The notes: a model not told the origin generated them from the letters alone. DNA of 64,000 nucleotides from G963664115 sp965263045 (GCA_965263045.1 CBDHGK010000026.1:1-64000); one strand, 5' to 3'. Shown: positions 1 through 9,060, counted from the stretch's first letter. Numbers and translations are program-made.

Positions 1-2
1 AA

Positions 3-284
3 ATGCCGAATACCGATAAGCAACTGGCCGAACTTTTGGCGGAAGAAAAGAAGCTGCTCGAGCAGCAGAAGAAGGAGCAGGATGCGCTCAAGCAAAAAAT
101 CCGTGCAGTCAAGAAACAGCTCCGGGAGGAAGAGCGCAAACTGAATGAACGCCGTGCGGAACTGGTGGGTCGCTGCATGATGCAGAAATTCAATTCTGAC
201 CCTGACGCAAAAGAAGCCATGCTGCGGGATCTCGATGGCTTCCTGCCGAAGCCGGAAGACCGGGAACTGTTCGGACTAGGTTAA
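3..284 (+). CDS. TraD/mobilisation-like small coiled-coil protein
   Basis: Small protein of 93 aa. Residues 5-55 are an unbroken run of Lys/Glu/Gln/Leu/Arg heptads predicted to form a coiled coil. The C-terminus has the pattern LxxLDxFLxxxxDRxLFGL. That layout, an N-terminal charged coil and a C-terminal DR-LFGL, is typical of the short TraD/MobC-type relaxosome accessory proteins of conjugative plasmids, which help the relaxase at oriT. No relaxase gene is visible in the window, so the assignment rests on the pattern only. It is read away from the conjugation genes that start at 1,768. The ATG lies at the window edge, so a longer upstream form cannot be excluded. Confidence 0.6.
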   Translation: MPNTDKQLAELLAEEKKLLEQQKKEQDALKQKIRAVKKQLREEERKLNERRAELVGRCMMQKFNSDPDAKEAMLRDLDGFLPKPEDRELFGLG

Positions 285-675
285 AAATAAAGGGCTGTCA
301 CAGAAGGTTTCTGAAACTTCGCCGGGGGATTTTCCTATTACCGGATCGCCTGACTTACCCGCTGTCGGACTGGTATAGCCCGTACCTTGGAAAGAGCGTT
401 GCACCGCAGAGGTAAACTGGTTTTTACGGACTGTGTATGGGTTGGCCAGCGGGGGTGGCGCGGGTCGCAATTCGTAATGTCAGTGCGCAGTGGGATCGTG
501 TACTTGTTGGGAATTGAGCAAGGCGTGGTGTGCCGTTTTGAGGCTGTCCACGCCAACGCGCAATCCGGCGCGGTTCTGATCGGCGGCTGGGATTTCGATG
601 GTGTGCGCGTCCAGGTTTGGCCCCGCGTGCTATTGGTGGGAAGCGGCTATACGGGCCGCCGCTCCCCGGCACCAG
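285..675. other. Intergenic, no gene seen
   Basis: About 390 bases follow the small coiled-coil gene. Only short open frames without recognisable motifs occur on either strand. I see no RNA gene or clear terminator. Confidence 0.4.
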
Positions 676-926
676 TTACGCGTCCTGGGCGTCGCCGCCC
701 TGCTGAATTTCGAAGATCCGCGAGTGGGCCTGATCCGCCACTTTCGCCAGAACCAACAAGTCGTTGCGGCCGAAGGTCTGGACCGTCTTCCACTGATCAC
801 CGTCCTTGTAGAGGCGTGAAAAGGTGATGTTGTGCCGGGTGATTCCGTAGGCATCGTTTTCCCATATTGTCGCCTTGACGGCTCCGATCCTGAGTTCGCT
901 GCGGGTTTTAAGTTGTTGGTAGTCAT
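676..926 (-). pseudogene. Frameshifted copy of a small plasmid protein (paralogue of 57206-57475)
   Basis: Read leftward from an ATG at 926, the first 11 codons match the intact 89-aa gene at 57206-57475. One G is then missing after the Pro-Ala-Ala codons. In the +1 frame the match resumes (ELRIGAVKATIWEN, GITRHNITFSRLYKDG, QWKTVQTF) and runs to a TAA at 676-678. The intact protein is a small soluble beta-rich protein of a type common on conjugative plasmids, with no known function. A sequencing error could mimic the one-base loss. Confidence 0.6.
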
Positions 927-1094
927 TGATTAAATCCTCCCCGGCCAGGAGAGCCGTCGCCGGTGCGTGATAGCGGGGAATTACCGGCCAAAGAACGGTG
1001 GCCGTGACAGACGCCCCAGGGCGAGCAGCGCGGTCTGGCCGCGGCCCTGGGCCGGTCCCCGCTCGAGCAAGCCGAGGCTACGGAAAAATGGCGA

Positions 1095-1140
1095 GACAAC
1101 ATTCGGCGCGGTGGATCGCGGGCCCGTCAGAGCGAACAAC
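1095..1140. repeat. 46-bp non-coding block, identical to 57705-57750
   Basis: These 46 bases are identical to 57705-57750. In both places the block lies upstream of the same small plasmid gene (intact at 57206, frameshifted at 676), so it is a conserved part of a duplicated backbone. It could be a promoter/leader or a structured RNA. The rest of 927-1535 around it shows no credible gene. Confidence 0.6.
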
Positions 1141-1535
1141 CTAAAACGTGGATCTTCCCGGCAAGCTCCGGGCACCACGAGTTGGCTGAAACGGCGATCC
1201 AGGGACCACTGGTCCCGCCGTAGTCCTTTGCGATGACCGGCATGGGTGCGCGGCAAGGAACAGAACGGCAGGAGCCGGCCCTCGAGGCGCGTCCATGTGA
1301 ACGATCATCTATGGACCCACGTTAGGAGGCTGCGGGTCACGCCTTGGTCATCCGTTTCACGGTGCGCTGGTAGAGGTAGTAACTAGAACGAATGGGACAT
1401 GGGGTTTCGGCATGGATTAGGGGGTTCCGAAGAAACTTCGGAGTCTGTTTTTAATTTTTTCATCTGGGTGATTTATTCACAGAAGTCGCCGTTCCTACTA
1501 TTTGTACTCTTATTACTTGTTCTTATTACTTGTAT

Positions 1536-1657
1536 ATGTTTCCCGAATGCTCGAAAAATTGAGGGTAAATGTTTCCTGAATGCTCGAAATTGGCCGACAC
1601 GAATGTTTCCCGAATGCTCGTGGATAACCCCATGAAATCACAGCAGTCTGTGGATAA
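1536..1657. other. Putative plasmid replication origin: iterons and DnaA boxes
   Basis: Three near-identical 18-bp direct repeats (ATGTTTCCCGAATGCTCG) start at 1536, 1569 and 1603, spaced 33-34 bp, about three helical turns. They are followed by a perfect DnaA box (TGTGGATAA, 1649-1657) and a one-mismatch box (CGTGGATAA, 1619-1627). The AT-rich stretch at 1440-1535 could be the melting region. The repA gene ends 110 bp away. Iterons, DnaA boxes and an adjacent RepA gene are the standard parts of a theta-type plasmid oriV. Confidence 0.7.
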
Positions 1658-1767
1658 ATTTTGCGGCCGAGGGGTGCCGTAGAAGTTTTCCATGAGCAGG
1701 ATTTGGGGGATAGGCCCCAAAGATCGACCCTGTGGCCTTCCTTTCCATCCGAACACCTTCTACGAGC

Positions 1768-2688
1768 CTAGCCCGTGAGTTGACGATGACCCGTTGGCGG
1801 GATAATGGGTGTTGAGGGGTAGACGACCAAGACGCCTCTGGCCGTTCCGAAGTTCAGTTTCGGCCAGGCCAGCTTGATCTTCTTCAACTCGCGCAGAGCC
1901 TTATACCGAAAGTTTTGGACGGTTTGGTTATCGCTGGATTTGGCCGGATCTGCTCCGAACTGATGGTAAATCTGCTTCCAGGTCAGTCGTAGCGGATGCT
2001 GGAGAGTGAAGGTGCGGTAGGCCAACCACAGGTAGAGATCGAGGCCCAGGGGCGACCGCTTCAGCGCCGCGAGGGTGTTCATGTCAATCGGCACGGGGTG
2101 TTCGATGATTTCATTGAAGAAGTTCTCGCTTAGTTGAATCTTGCTCTTCCATAACGAGGGCTGATCGGGCCGCTGAGGGTTCCACCAAAAGTCAGTGAGG
2201 TCGGCAATCAGAGCACTGGAGGTCGCTTCACGCCGCTCATCCTGATAGACCAGCGAGATGCTACAACCAAACAGGCGCTTCATCTGGGTGCGGAGCCGGA
2301 CTTGTGTTCTCCCGCTGCTGTCGTAGACCCCCAATTTCCGCATGAACTCCGAGAGCGAACGCCCCAGAACGATGTCGCGGCTCTGGGTCCGGGTCGCCTC
2401 GGTGCACACCCAGGCGAGCAACAGGCGGGGAAGATTGCCGAAGGGGAGCTTGCTGAGTCCACCAGCAGTCATGACTAAGGCGTAGGGGCCGTTGCGACGG
2501 ACATACCGGAGCCGGTTGCCGGGGTTGCTGCGGGGCAGGGAGCAGAGCGCTATCAGCCGAGCCATGAAGCCCATTTCCGGGTCCGCTTCGCTCGCCCCGA
2601 CAAGCTGGTTCACCTGATCGAAGCGGGTGAAGCGGTGCCGCGCTTGAGGCGTCACCAGAGAGAGTGCAGGTTTTGATTTATCGTTCAT
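1768..2688 (-). CDS. repA: Plasmid replication initiator RepA (IncW/pSa-like family)
   Basis: Replication initiator that would bind the iterons at 1536-1620. The protein matches the RepA_C family of broad-host-range plasmids. Diagnostic segments include PFGNLPRLLLAWVCTEA, RSLSEFMRKLG, FWWNPQRPDQPSLW, HPVPIDMNTLAALKRSPLG and LREIL-like winged-helix text near the C-terminus (FRYKALRELKKIKLAWP). I start at the ATG at 2688 because a GAGGAC ribosome site precedes it and the resulting 306 aa fit the family. The same frame stays open to 2850, overlapping the virB11 stop, so a longer product with an unusual 54-aa N-terminus is possible. Part of a second, degraded copy lies at 34629-34890. Confidence 0.9.
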   Translation of the reverse strand: MNDKSKPALSLVTPQARHRFTRFDQVNQLVGASEADPEMGFMARLIALCSLPRSNPGNRLRYVRRNGPYALVMTAGGLSKLPFGNLPRLLLAWVCTEATRTQSRDIVLGRSLSEFMRKLGVYDSSGRTQVRLRTQMKRLFGCSISLVYQDERREATSSALIADLTDFWWNPQRPDQPSLWKSKIQLSENFFNEIIEHPVPIDMNTLAALKRSPLGLDLYLWLAYRTFTLQHPLRLTWKQIYHQFGADPAKSSDNQTVQNFRYKALRELKKIKLAWPKLNFGTARGVLVVYPSTPIIPPTGHRQLTG

Positions 2689-2846
2689 GTCCTCGCAAGG
2701 CTCCATATTTTTATCATGTTTTACCGGCCAGATTGGGGCCGATAACCAGAGATTCTTTGCCGCGTTGTATCCGCGAACCAGTAGAAGCATCGCCCTGACA
2801 ATCCAGGCTCGCCCCTGTTGCATCGTCCTGGCAGCGTTGTCGGGCA

Positions 2847-3842
2847 TCACCGCACCTCGGCCAGTTTGAGTTGGGGGTCGGCGAACGCAACGGGCCTGTA
2901 GTGCCAGCGCCGCTTTGCGGCGTCGTAATCGCCCACGTGGAGGGCTTCTTCGACGTACCGCCGCCCCTCGCGCCGCGTCATGTGAATCACCATGGAAATC
3001 CCGTCCACGACGCCCCTACAGGTGACTTCCCAGGGCAAGTCCGTCTCACCTTGCATGGCGCAAGTCGCCAGCCGGGACAGGGCTGATTCGGCGTTGTTGG
3101 CGTGGATCGTGGTCAGGGATCCGCCGTGCCCGGTATTGAGCGCCTGCAAGAGATCGGCGGCCTCGCCGCCCCGGACCTCGCCCACCACGATGTGATCGGG
3201 CCGGTGTCGGAGCGCGTGCTTGACGAGGTCGCGGATCGTCACCGAATCACCGTCGATCCCCCGTGCCTCGAAGCGAACACAGTTTTTTCGGTCGATGCGG
3301 AGTTCCAGGGTGTCCTCGATGGAAACAATGCGGTCGTCGGCGGGGAGCAACTCGACCAGGGCATTGAGGAGCGTGGTCTTGCCCGAGCCGGTCCCGCCTG
3401 ACACCAGGATATTTCGCCGCCCCAGCAGCGCGGCCCGCGCCTCGTCCAGCACTTCTTGGGGCAGTGAGCCGAAGCGCACGAGATCCTCGGGCGAGTAGCT
3501 CCGCTTGCCGAATCGCCGGATGGTGATGGCGACGTGCGGTGCGGCCGGGGGGACACAGATCGCCACGCGTGAGCCATCGTCCAGGCGCGCATCGAGGATC
3601 GGAGCGGTGGCGGGATCGAGGCCGAGGGGCCGGGCGATCTGAATAGCCGCCCGATCGAGCGCGGCCTCATCGAGGATGGGGGCAGGATGCTCCCGGATTT
3701 TCCCCCGGCTTTCAACCCAGACGTTGCCCGGCCCGTTAATCATGATCTCGCTGACATCCTCATCTTCGAGGACCGATTCCAGCCCCGGCAAAAACGGGCG
3801 CAGGTAGTCCATGCCGCGTCCCTCCCGATCTGCCCCGCTCAT
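2847..3842 (-). CDS. virB11: VirB11/TrbB-type conjugation ATPase
   Basis: Hexameric traffic ATPase of the type IV secretion system, acting at the cytoplasmic face of the inner membrane. The 331-aa protein has the normal family length. Visible motifs are the Walker A GGTGSGKTT (149-157), the Asp box SIEDTLEL, the Walker B region HIVVGEVRGGEA and the His box TTIHANNAES. The start ATG overlaps the virD4 stop by four bases (ATGA), so the two are translationally coupled. repA follows downstream. The gene is intact. Confidence 0.92.
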   Translation of the reverse strand: MSGADREGRGMDYLRPFLPGLESVLEDEDVSEIMINGPGNVWVESRGKIREHPAPILDEAALDRAAIQIARPLGLDPATAPILDARLDDGSRVAICVPPAAPHVAITIRRFGKRSYSPEDLVRFGSLPQEVLDEARAALLGRRNILVSGGTGSGKTTLLNALVELLPADDRIVSIEDTLELRIDRKNCVRFEARGIDGDSVTIRDLVKHALRHRPDHIVVGEVRGGEAADLLQALNTGHGGSLTTIHANNAESALSRLATCAMQGETDLPWEVTCRGVVDGISMVIHMTRREGRRYVEEALHVGDYDAAKRRWHYRPVAFADPQLKLAEVR

Positions 3843-5860
3843 ATTTTCCCCGCCTCGACGGCGCGCCAGTAGGGCATCGTCTCCGGAAGGTAGTACGGCT
3901 TGAGATAAACACGGACGGCGCTTGTGGCGTGAGTGCCGTCATAGGGCAGACAAATGGCCTGGCAATTGGGGAGCAAGGCAAACTCTCTCGGCTGAAACAA
4001 AGCCTCCCGCTGTTCTCGGAATGATTTACTGGTTCCGACCGACCCCTGGCCGCCCCCGGCCTTGCCGGACAGGAGCGACACTTCAGCTTGCCGCGTCGAT
4101 TCGGTGACGGTCCAGCTCGGCTTGATCTTGGCAACTTGCCCGCACAGTTTCGAGGCGAGCTCGGCGCTTGCGTCGTCGCTGAGGGAGAGGAAGATCCGGG
4201 TGCGGAGGGTCTGCAAGAGTGCGCGCCAGGCCTCGGAAGTTCCCAGCACGGATCGGAGCGAGGATATGGACTGGGTGGCGACGATGGGGATGACGCGGCA
4301 CTGCCGGGTGAGGGCAAACGCCTTCTCGTCACCACTGGGATCATCCTCGCCGACTGAGGCGAAGGACTGGTACTCGTCGCAAATAAAAACGGCGGGCCGG
4401 AAGTAACGCTTCGTGTCCGCTTTCATCTGTGCCGGCCGCCGGAGCAGGGTCTGGAGCCAGGCGTTTTTGAGGAAGACGCCCACGGCGCGGGCCAGGGCCG
4501 GATTCGATCCGGCGGGCATGTTGAGCGCGAGGACTTTCCCGCTCTCGATCAGCTCGTCCAGGGGTGGAAGATGCTTCCAGATTCCGCCTTCTTCTCTCGG
4601 CTCCCATTGGGGTCGCTCGGCCTCGTCTTTCACCGGCGGTGCCTGGGGACAGAAAATGTCAGCGACGTCCTCCATGTCGAACAGGGACAGGAAACTGGAA
4701 ATTTCCTCGACACACGAAGTTCGCAGTTTCTGGTCCAGCTTCATCCAGTCGTGGTCGTACCAGGTCTTTACACTTTGCCAGCGCGCGAGCAACCGTTTCG
4801 GTTTGGTATGACTCTTGGGCACTGTGATGCGGTATGGGATCCCCTCGGTTTGCAACCATTCTTCCAACGCGGGCGTCTTGCTGGCTTTACACTCCCCATC
4901 TTCAACTTCATTCCAGCTTCCAAAAGCGAGCAGCGCGTTCTTGTGTGCTTTCCAATCCTTATCCGAAATCACGATCTCCCCATGCAACTGAACGTACACA
5001 ACAACGCCGGCCTCATCGATTTTTTCCTTGAACAGGTCGGGGTTGATCGCGCACTGGTAGACATCCCGGAGGGTCACCCAGCGGTCGGGAAAGATCCGGT
5101 ACAGCTCTATAATCCACTTCACCAGATTCGTGTAGGCCTGTTGCCAGAACGGATCTTTCCCCTTGCCGAACAACTGATTCAGGAGGGAGGACACGGTATA
5201 GGCCAGGGAGTAGGCGTCGAGCCAGTGCGCGGCCAGGGGATTCCACTGCCATTTCCCGTCCATGCTCAGCTCCATGTAATCGTCTTCCCGGCCCGCCTTT
5301 TTCAGAATATCCCGGATGTCGTAGCAGAAATCCCCCTTGACTTCGAGGACCAGACCAGCCGCCCGCCGCTTCGGGTTCCTCGCTTGCCAGCCGAACAGTT
5401 GTCGGGCAAACGGGTGCATGCACGCCGAGGTCTTCCCGGAGCCGACCGCCCCGAAGATGGCGACTCCGGTATAGAGTCCCCGCTCCGGGATCACGAGCCA
5501 GTCCGGGTTGGGAACCTCCCGCGACTCGACCGGGTGATGCGTCTCCCCGACGACGATGGCCGGTTTCTCGTCCGATGGGGAAATCGGCCACGGGGGAAGC
5601 TCGCCTTTGCCCCGTTTCTTGCGCGGAGTCGACTCGAACCACACCCGCCACACACCCAAAACGAGCGTCCCGCCGATAAACGTAATGACGCCGGGCATGG
5701 CGGCATACCAACCGTGGATCACCCACAAAAGCATGGGTGCATCGAGGGCCATCAGCGCGACGACAGGATTCTCCGATCCAGGGGGAAACGGGCTCAGCAC
5801 ATACCGGCCTGTTGAGGCGGCCACCGCCAGGACAAATAGAAAAACGTGACTCCATTTCAT
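3839..5860 (-). CDS. virD4: Type IV coupling protein (VirD4/TraG family)
   Basis: Couples the relaxosome to the mating channel. The 673-aa protein has two N-terminal membrane segments (about 4-22 and 54-73), a Walker A GAVGSGKT at 137-144 and a Walker B-type FICDEYQSF in the C-terminal half. The length and the membrane-then-ATPase architecture fit TraG/VirD4. It overlaps virB11 downstream. Upstream, between it and the winged-helix gene, is a repeat-rich 540-bp spacer that may hold oriT. The gene appears intact. Confidence 0.92.
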   Translation of the reverse strand: MKWSHVFLFVLAVAASTGRYVLSPFPPGSENPVVALMALDAPMLLWVIHGWYAAMPGVITFIGGTLVLGVWRVWFESTPRKKRGKGELPPWPISPSDEKPAIVVGETHHPVESREVPNPDWLVIPERGLYTGVAIFGAVGSGKTSACMHPFARQLFGWQARNPKRRAAGLVLEVKGDFCYDIRDILKKAGREDDYMELSMDGKWQWNPLAAHWLDAYSLAYTVSSLLNQLFGKGKDPFWQQAYTNLVKWIIELYRIFPDRWVTLRDVYQCAINPDLFKEKIDEAGVVVYVQLHGEIVISDKDWKAHKNALLAFGSWNEVEDGECKASKTPALEEWLQTEGIPYRITVPKSHTKPKRLLARWQSVKTWYDHDWMKLDQKLRTSCVEEISSFLSLFDMEDVADIFCPQAPPVKDEAERPQWEPREEGGIWKHLPPLDELIESGKVLALNMPAGSNPALARAVGVFLKNAWLQTLLRRPAQMKADTKRYFRPAVFICDEYQSFASVGEDDPSGDEKAFALTRQCRVIPIVATQSISSLRSVLGTSEAWRALLQTLRTRIFLSLSDDASAELASKLCGQVAKIKPSWTVTESTRQAEVSLLSGKAGGGQGSVGTSKSFREQREALFQPREFALLPNCQAICLPYDGTHATSAVRVYLKPYYLPETMPYWRAVEAGKI

Positions 5861-5907
5861 CGGCCTTTACGTCTCCAGATTTCAAGCCTTCCTGCAAGGA
5901 TCACTAT

Positions 5908-6014
5908 GACGGGAGCGACACCCCTTGGGGAGGGCGGCACCGACACGCGTGATGTGAATCAGCACGGGGGTCCGGTGACGATAAACCCACGAAAAAGGGG
6001 GGGTCGCTCCCGTC
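5908..6014. repeat. 12-bp perfect inverted repeat upstream of virD4
   Basis: GACGGGAGCGAC at 5908-5919 is repeated inverted as GTCGCTCCCGTC at 6003-6014. The arms enclose 83 bp with runs of G. It lies just before the virD4 start and could be a binding site or part of an origin of transfer. Confidence 0.45.
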
Positions 6015-6030
6015 ACTGTAACCCCCTTCC

Positions 6031-6405
6031 GGAGCTGCTCTGGAAATGGGCATGAATAATGCCCTAACCACAAGTGAATACGCGGGATAGGGGGACAGTA
6101 AAAATGAATATTAGTCGTGATAAATAACCCCCCCCGAACCAATATTCACGCTGGATCGGCATCAGCGTTGAATATTGGGTGCCCGATTTTCGATAAGGGG
6201 GCTCTTGGCCCCGGCCCCCCCTCTGGAGCTGCTCTGGACACCCAAGCCAGAGCAGCTCTGACCACTCCCGCTGGAACTGCTCTGGAAATGGGCATGAATA
6301 ATGCCCTAACCACAAGTGATTACGCGGGATATGGGATAGTAAAAATGGATAGTGGTCGTGATAAATGCCCCCACTCCCCAATACCCACGCCGGATTCAAT
6401 TTCAT
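6031..6405. repeat. Direct-repeat region with hairpins, candidate oriT
   Basis: Two imperfect copies of a segment of about 130 bp start at 6031 and 6272. Each holds GGGCATGAATAATGCCC (6048-6064 and 6290-6306), itself a 6-bp stem hairpin, followed by CTAACCACAAGTGA and an ACGCGGGAT segment. Between the copies is a perfect 12-bp inverted repeat, GAGCTGCTCTGG (6226-6237) against CCAGAGCAGCTC (6247-6258), with a 9-nt loop. Non-coding DNA with nested inverted and direct repeats beside the coupling-protein gene fits an origin of transfer. No known nic sequence is recognised. Confidence 0.5.
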
Positions 6406-7370
6406 GAGGGCGTCTCGTAGATCTGCACACCCTCCGGATAAATACGCCCGGAACGCCATATCTCGAACGTGTCAATCCGGATGTCATGAGGCGCGGGCCG
6501 TGCCAGAATATCCCCCAACTCCCGGTAGCGCTGCCCGGCCTTCGTAAAGCCTCCGAAGCGGGTGAGAACCTTGGAATCGAAGGTATCGAGGGCGCTGGAG
6601 ATTGTGTCCCGTTCCTTCTCGAAGGCCGCCTCCTGGGGGCTCCCGGCCGCGACTCTTTTTTCCTCCAGCGCCCATCCGTCTAATACGGCGCGCGCGCGTT
6701 TGTCGGCATCGGGGTTGACTCCGATTGCAGCCACATGAATCTTGATATTGCGCTCCCGCATACCCGCCCAGAGATGCTCGTGCGCCCGGCCCCAATGCTG
6801 CATTTCCGTGGAGGTGTCGTTACCGGGATCGACATAGACAAACGTGGAGGTCGGGCCGCCGGCAACGGGGAGCTTCAGGGGGAAATACCGGGTGACGGCC
6901 CCGGCCGCTCCGGTATAAATCCGCTTCGGCAGGTGCGCGGTTGGGATGCCGATGTCTTCGCAGTACCAAACCTTTTCCTCTTCGGTCGGGAGCCATTCCA
7001 GCTCTGCGTGTTCGATCACGTAATCGAGCGACAGGAGCCGCCGGAGATAGGCCCCCGGATCGGGAAATCTCCGGTGGCGGATGTTGGGAACGCCCAGCTC
7101 CCGGTAGATGCCCTTGTGGGTGATCCGGCAGGCCCGGGTGCGGTTCTCGCGGCGAATGACGGGAATGGGCTCTTCCACGGCAAGTTTGAGGTCCACGAGA
7201 CCCTGAACGAAGCGCCGGGCGCGCGATGGGTACGTTTTGAAATACGCCATGTATTGGGAGCGGGTGAATATGCCGCTGTGGAGACAGACCAGGGCCACCC
7301 ACTCGGCGTCTTGCGGGTTCCACCCGAACGGTTCCAGGTTTTTTTCACGTTCTCGCAAATGAGTAATCAT
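6402..7370 (-). CDS. Conjugation-associated protein with winged-helix-like N-terminus
   Basis: 322 aa with no sure family. Residues 20-100 read like a winged helix of the replication-relaxation type (WVALVCLHSGIFTRSQY, then RARRFVQGLVDLKLAVEEP, then RACRITHKGIYREL). The remainder is mixed alpha/beta with no membrane segment. Its start overlaps the virB8 stop by four bases, so it belongs to the conjugation operon between virB8 and virD4. A DNA-binding role at the neighbouring oriT-like repeats is plausible but inferred. Confidence 0.6.
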   Translation of the reverse strand: MITHLREREKNLEPFGWNPQDAEWVALVCLHSGIFTRSQYMAYFKTYPSRARRFVQGLVDLKLAVEEPIPVIRRENRTRACRITHKGIYRELGVPNIRHRRFPDPGAYLRRLLSLDYVIEHAELEWLPTEEEKVWYCEDIGIPTAHLPKRIYTGAAGAVTRYFPLKLPVAGGPTSTFVYVDPGNDTSTEMQHWGRAHEHLWAGMRERNIKIHVAAIGVNPDADKRARAVLDGWALEEKRVAAGSPQEAAFEKERDTISSALDTFDSKVLTRFGGFTKAGQRYRELGDILARPAPHDIRIDTFEIWRSGRIYPEGVQIYETPS

Positions 7371-8044
7371 GGCGTCTCGGTGATAAGTGTTCTGTCGGTT
7401 TCCAGGTATGTGACCTGGATGCCCATCGAGTTAAAGACGACCAGGTCGGCCGGAATGACGGGCATGAAGACAAACTGCATCGTGGCGGTCCATGCCTCCC
7501 GGGATACCTCCCGCTCCTGCCGGGTCCGGACGAGGACGAAGTCGGCGACCGCCCCATGCGGCTCCGTGGGATTGGGCTGAATCCGAAGGATGACATTCTC
7601 GACGCGGAGTTCTTCTCCGGTGATCCCGGCCGCGAGCATGGCGATTTCCTCGTTGCTGGTGGTGAAGGCCGCGTTGGCCAGATCGGTGGTGAGAAAGCGG
7701 AGGCTGCGGGGCCAGTATTGCTGCGCCGTCGCCCGGCGGCGGCCGAAGTGGTCATGGAGAAAGCGGTTGAGGAAATACTTGGTGGTCGGATCGCGCGGGT
7801 CGGCCTGAGCCTCGATGGCTTCATAGGCCAGGGCTTCGGCCCGGCCGACTTCGTCCACCCGAACGACAATCGGACGGGGCGGCTCGACCGACGAGAGCCG
7901 CACCACGGCGATGGTGACGAATAAAAGCAACACGCCGAGGACGATGGAGAACACGCGCAGGTGACGGTTCGAATGGATCGTCTCGCCCCATATCTCGGCG
8001 TACTCTTTGCCGGAGTCGGATTCTTTGTCTTCGGGTTGTGTCAT
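7367..8044 (-). CDS. virB8: VirB8/TrbF-like inner-membrane assembly factor
   Basis: Bitopic scaffold protein of the type IV secretion channel. The 225-aa protein has a short cytoplasmic N-terminus, one membrane segment (about 30-50, VFSIVLGVLLLFVTIAVV) and a periplasmic domain ending in a VirB8-type core. It lies 5 bp downstream of virB6 and overlaps the next gene. A near-identical second copy starts at 63697 on the other strand, with nine differences in the first 101 residues. A short scrap of a third copy is at 41365-41419. Confidence 0.85.
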   Translation of the reverse strand: MTQPEDKESDSGKEYAEIWGETIHSNRHLRVFSIVLGVLLLFVTIAVVRLSSVEPPRPIVVRVDEVGRAEALAYEAIEAQADPRDPTTKYFLNRFLHDHFGRRRATAQQYWPRSLRFLTTDLANAAFTTSNEEIAMLAAGITGEELRVENVILRIQPNPTEPHGAVADFVLVRTRQEREVSREAWTATMQFVFMPVIPADLVVFNSMGIQVTYLETDRTLITETP

Positions 8045-8049
8045 GAGGT

Positions 8050-8796
8050 TTATACCGCGCCCCCCGTTTTGAGTTTAGAAACACCGCTCGCGGCCTGGCC
8101 GACGAGGCCCATGATGCCGCCGCCCGCCCCGCCGCCGGAGATGATTTGTGAGGCAAGCGTGCCGATCATGAGCGAGGACAAGAGCCCCGCGGTCACCAGG
8201 GGCACGATGCTGAGGAACCATGCGGTGCTGTGCCACCAGAAGCTGTTGCCGGGCGGGGGACCATTGATAATGGCCTCGATCCAGCCCATCCTGGCCGCGA
8301 GGAACACCCGCATGAGCGCCGCCGCGATCGCGCCATAGAGGGTGTAGGTGAACATGCCCTTGAACCACCCCCAGAACAGGAACGCGAGGGGCTCGACCAG
8401 GAGAAAGGGAATGAAGAGCGGCCCGAGGATCAAGAGGACGCCCAGGGCGAGCTGCGCCCATATGACCTGTCCCATTGAGACGGCATAGATCACGATGAGA
8501 CACAGGAGAATGAGCAGGAGAAAAAGCTCAAAGATGATGGTGTGAAGAAAGGCCATGAACAGGTACGACAGGTTCGTGAGGCCATTGAGGACAATGTCGA
8601 GCATCCCGCTTCCCGACCCCAGCTCCATGGACGAGGCGCGCGCAAAGAAATTCTGGGAGAGCCGTGTAAAGGACACGAGATAATCCTCGCCGGTGTTGGC
8701 GATCAGGACGCCCTGGAGCCAGTTGCCGCCTTCGGTAATGGCGGCCGTGAAGGACAGGGTCGAGCCGGGAAGGGGCGTGTTATAGAAGCTGAGCAT
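8050..8796 (-). CDS. virB6: VirB6/TrbL-like channel protein, C-terminal part
   Basis: Polytopic inner-membrane component of the mating channel. The 248 aa contain about five hydrophobic segments (for example FLHTIIFELFLLLILLCLIV and LALGVLLILGPLFIPFLLV) and a Gly-rich tail. The reading frame continues upstream without a shift into the ORF at 8800-9060, separated only by one TGA (8800-8802). This piece is therefore probably the larger part of one split virB6/trbL gene. It could be made separately from the ATG at 8796. A 3' fragment of a second copy is at 63461-63691. Confidence 0.82.
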   Translation of the reverse strand: MLSFYNTPLPGSTLSFTAAITEGGNWLQGVLIANTGEDYLVSFTRLSQNFFARASSMELGSGSGMLDIVLNGLTNLSYLFMAFLHTIIFELFLLLILLCLIVIYAVSMGQVIWAQLALGVLLILGPLFIPFLLVEPLAFLFWGWFKGMFTYTLYGAIAAALMRVFLAARMGWIEAIINGPPPGNSFWWHSTAWFLSIVPLVTAGLLSSLMIGTLASQIISGGGAGGGIMGLVGQAASGVSKLKTGGAV

Positions 8797-8799
8797 CGC

Positions 8800-9060
8800 T
8801 CAGGGGAACCAGAGTGCGATGACGATCCGAATCACATCCCATGGCCGGAAATCGCCCGTGAAAGCGATGCGCAGTCCGGTCCAGGCGACGAGAATGGCGG
8901 CCAACCCCCGCCACATGGCCATACCCGTCGCGTGGACCTGTGGGGCGGCCGCGGCGATAATTTGATCCATGATGCCGCTGACCACGGTGGCCACGTCGGG
9001 AGCGGCCGCCGGGTCCGGCGGAATGGTGGGAACGAGTTGGAGCATCAGCATGAGCATCAT
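8800..9060 (-). CDS. virB6: VirB6/TrbL N-terminal part, cut by an in-frame TGA
   Basis: 86 aa starting at the ATG that overlaps the trbJ stop (TGATG at 9058-9062). It has a hydrophobic leader and a membrane segment near its end (MWRGLAAILVAWTGLRIAF, then WDVIRIVIALWFP), followed by TGA, GCG and ATG in the same frame as the 248-aa downstream part. TrbL/VirB6 proteins of trbJ-trbL-trbF clusters normally run through this region. I therefore read it as the N-terminal piece of a gene with a nonsense codon, a natural split or a read-through site. Confidence 0.65.
   Translation of the reverse strand: MMLMLMLQLVPTIPPDPAAAPDVATVVSGIMDQIIAAAAPQVHATGMAMWRGLAAILVAWTGLRIAFTGDFRPWDVIRIVIALWFP

Noticed and set aside
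4571..5815. 414-codon rightward ORF antisense to virD4
   Set aside because: It mirrors a well-supported coupling-protein gene with Walker motifs; GC-rich antisense frames of this kind are common and it has no motif of its own.
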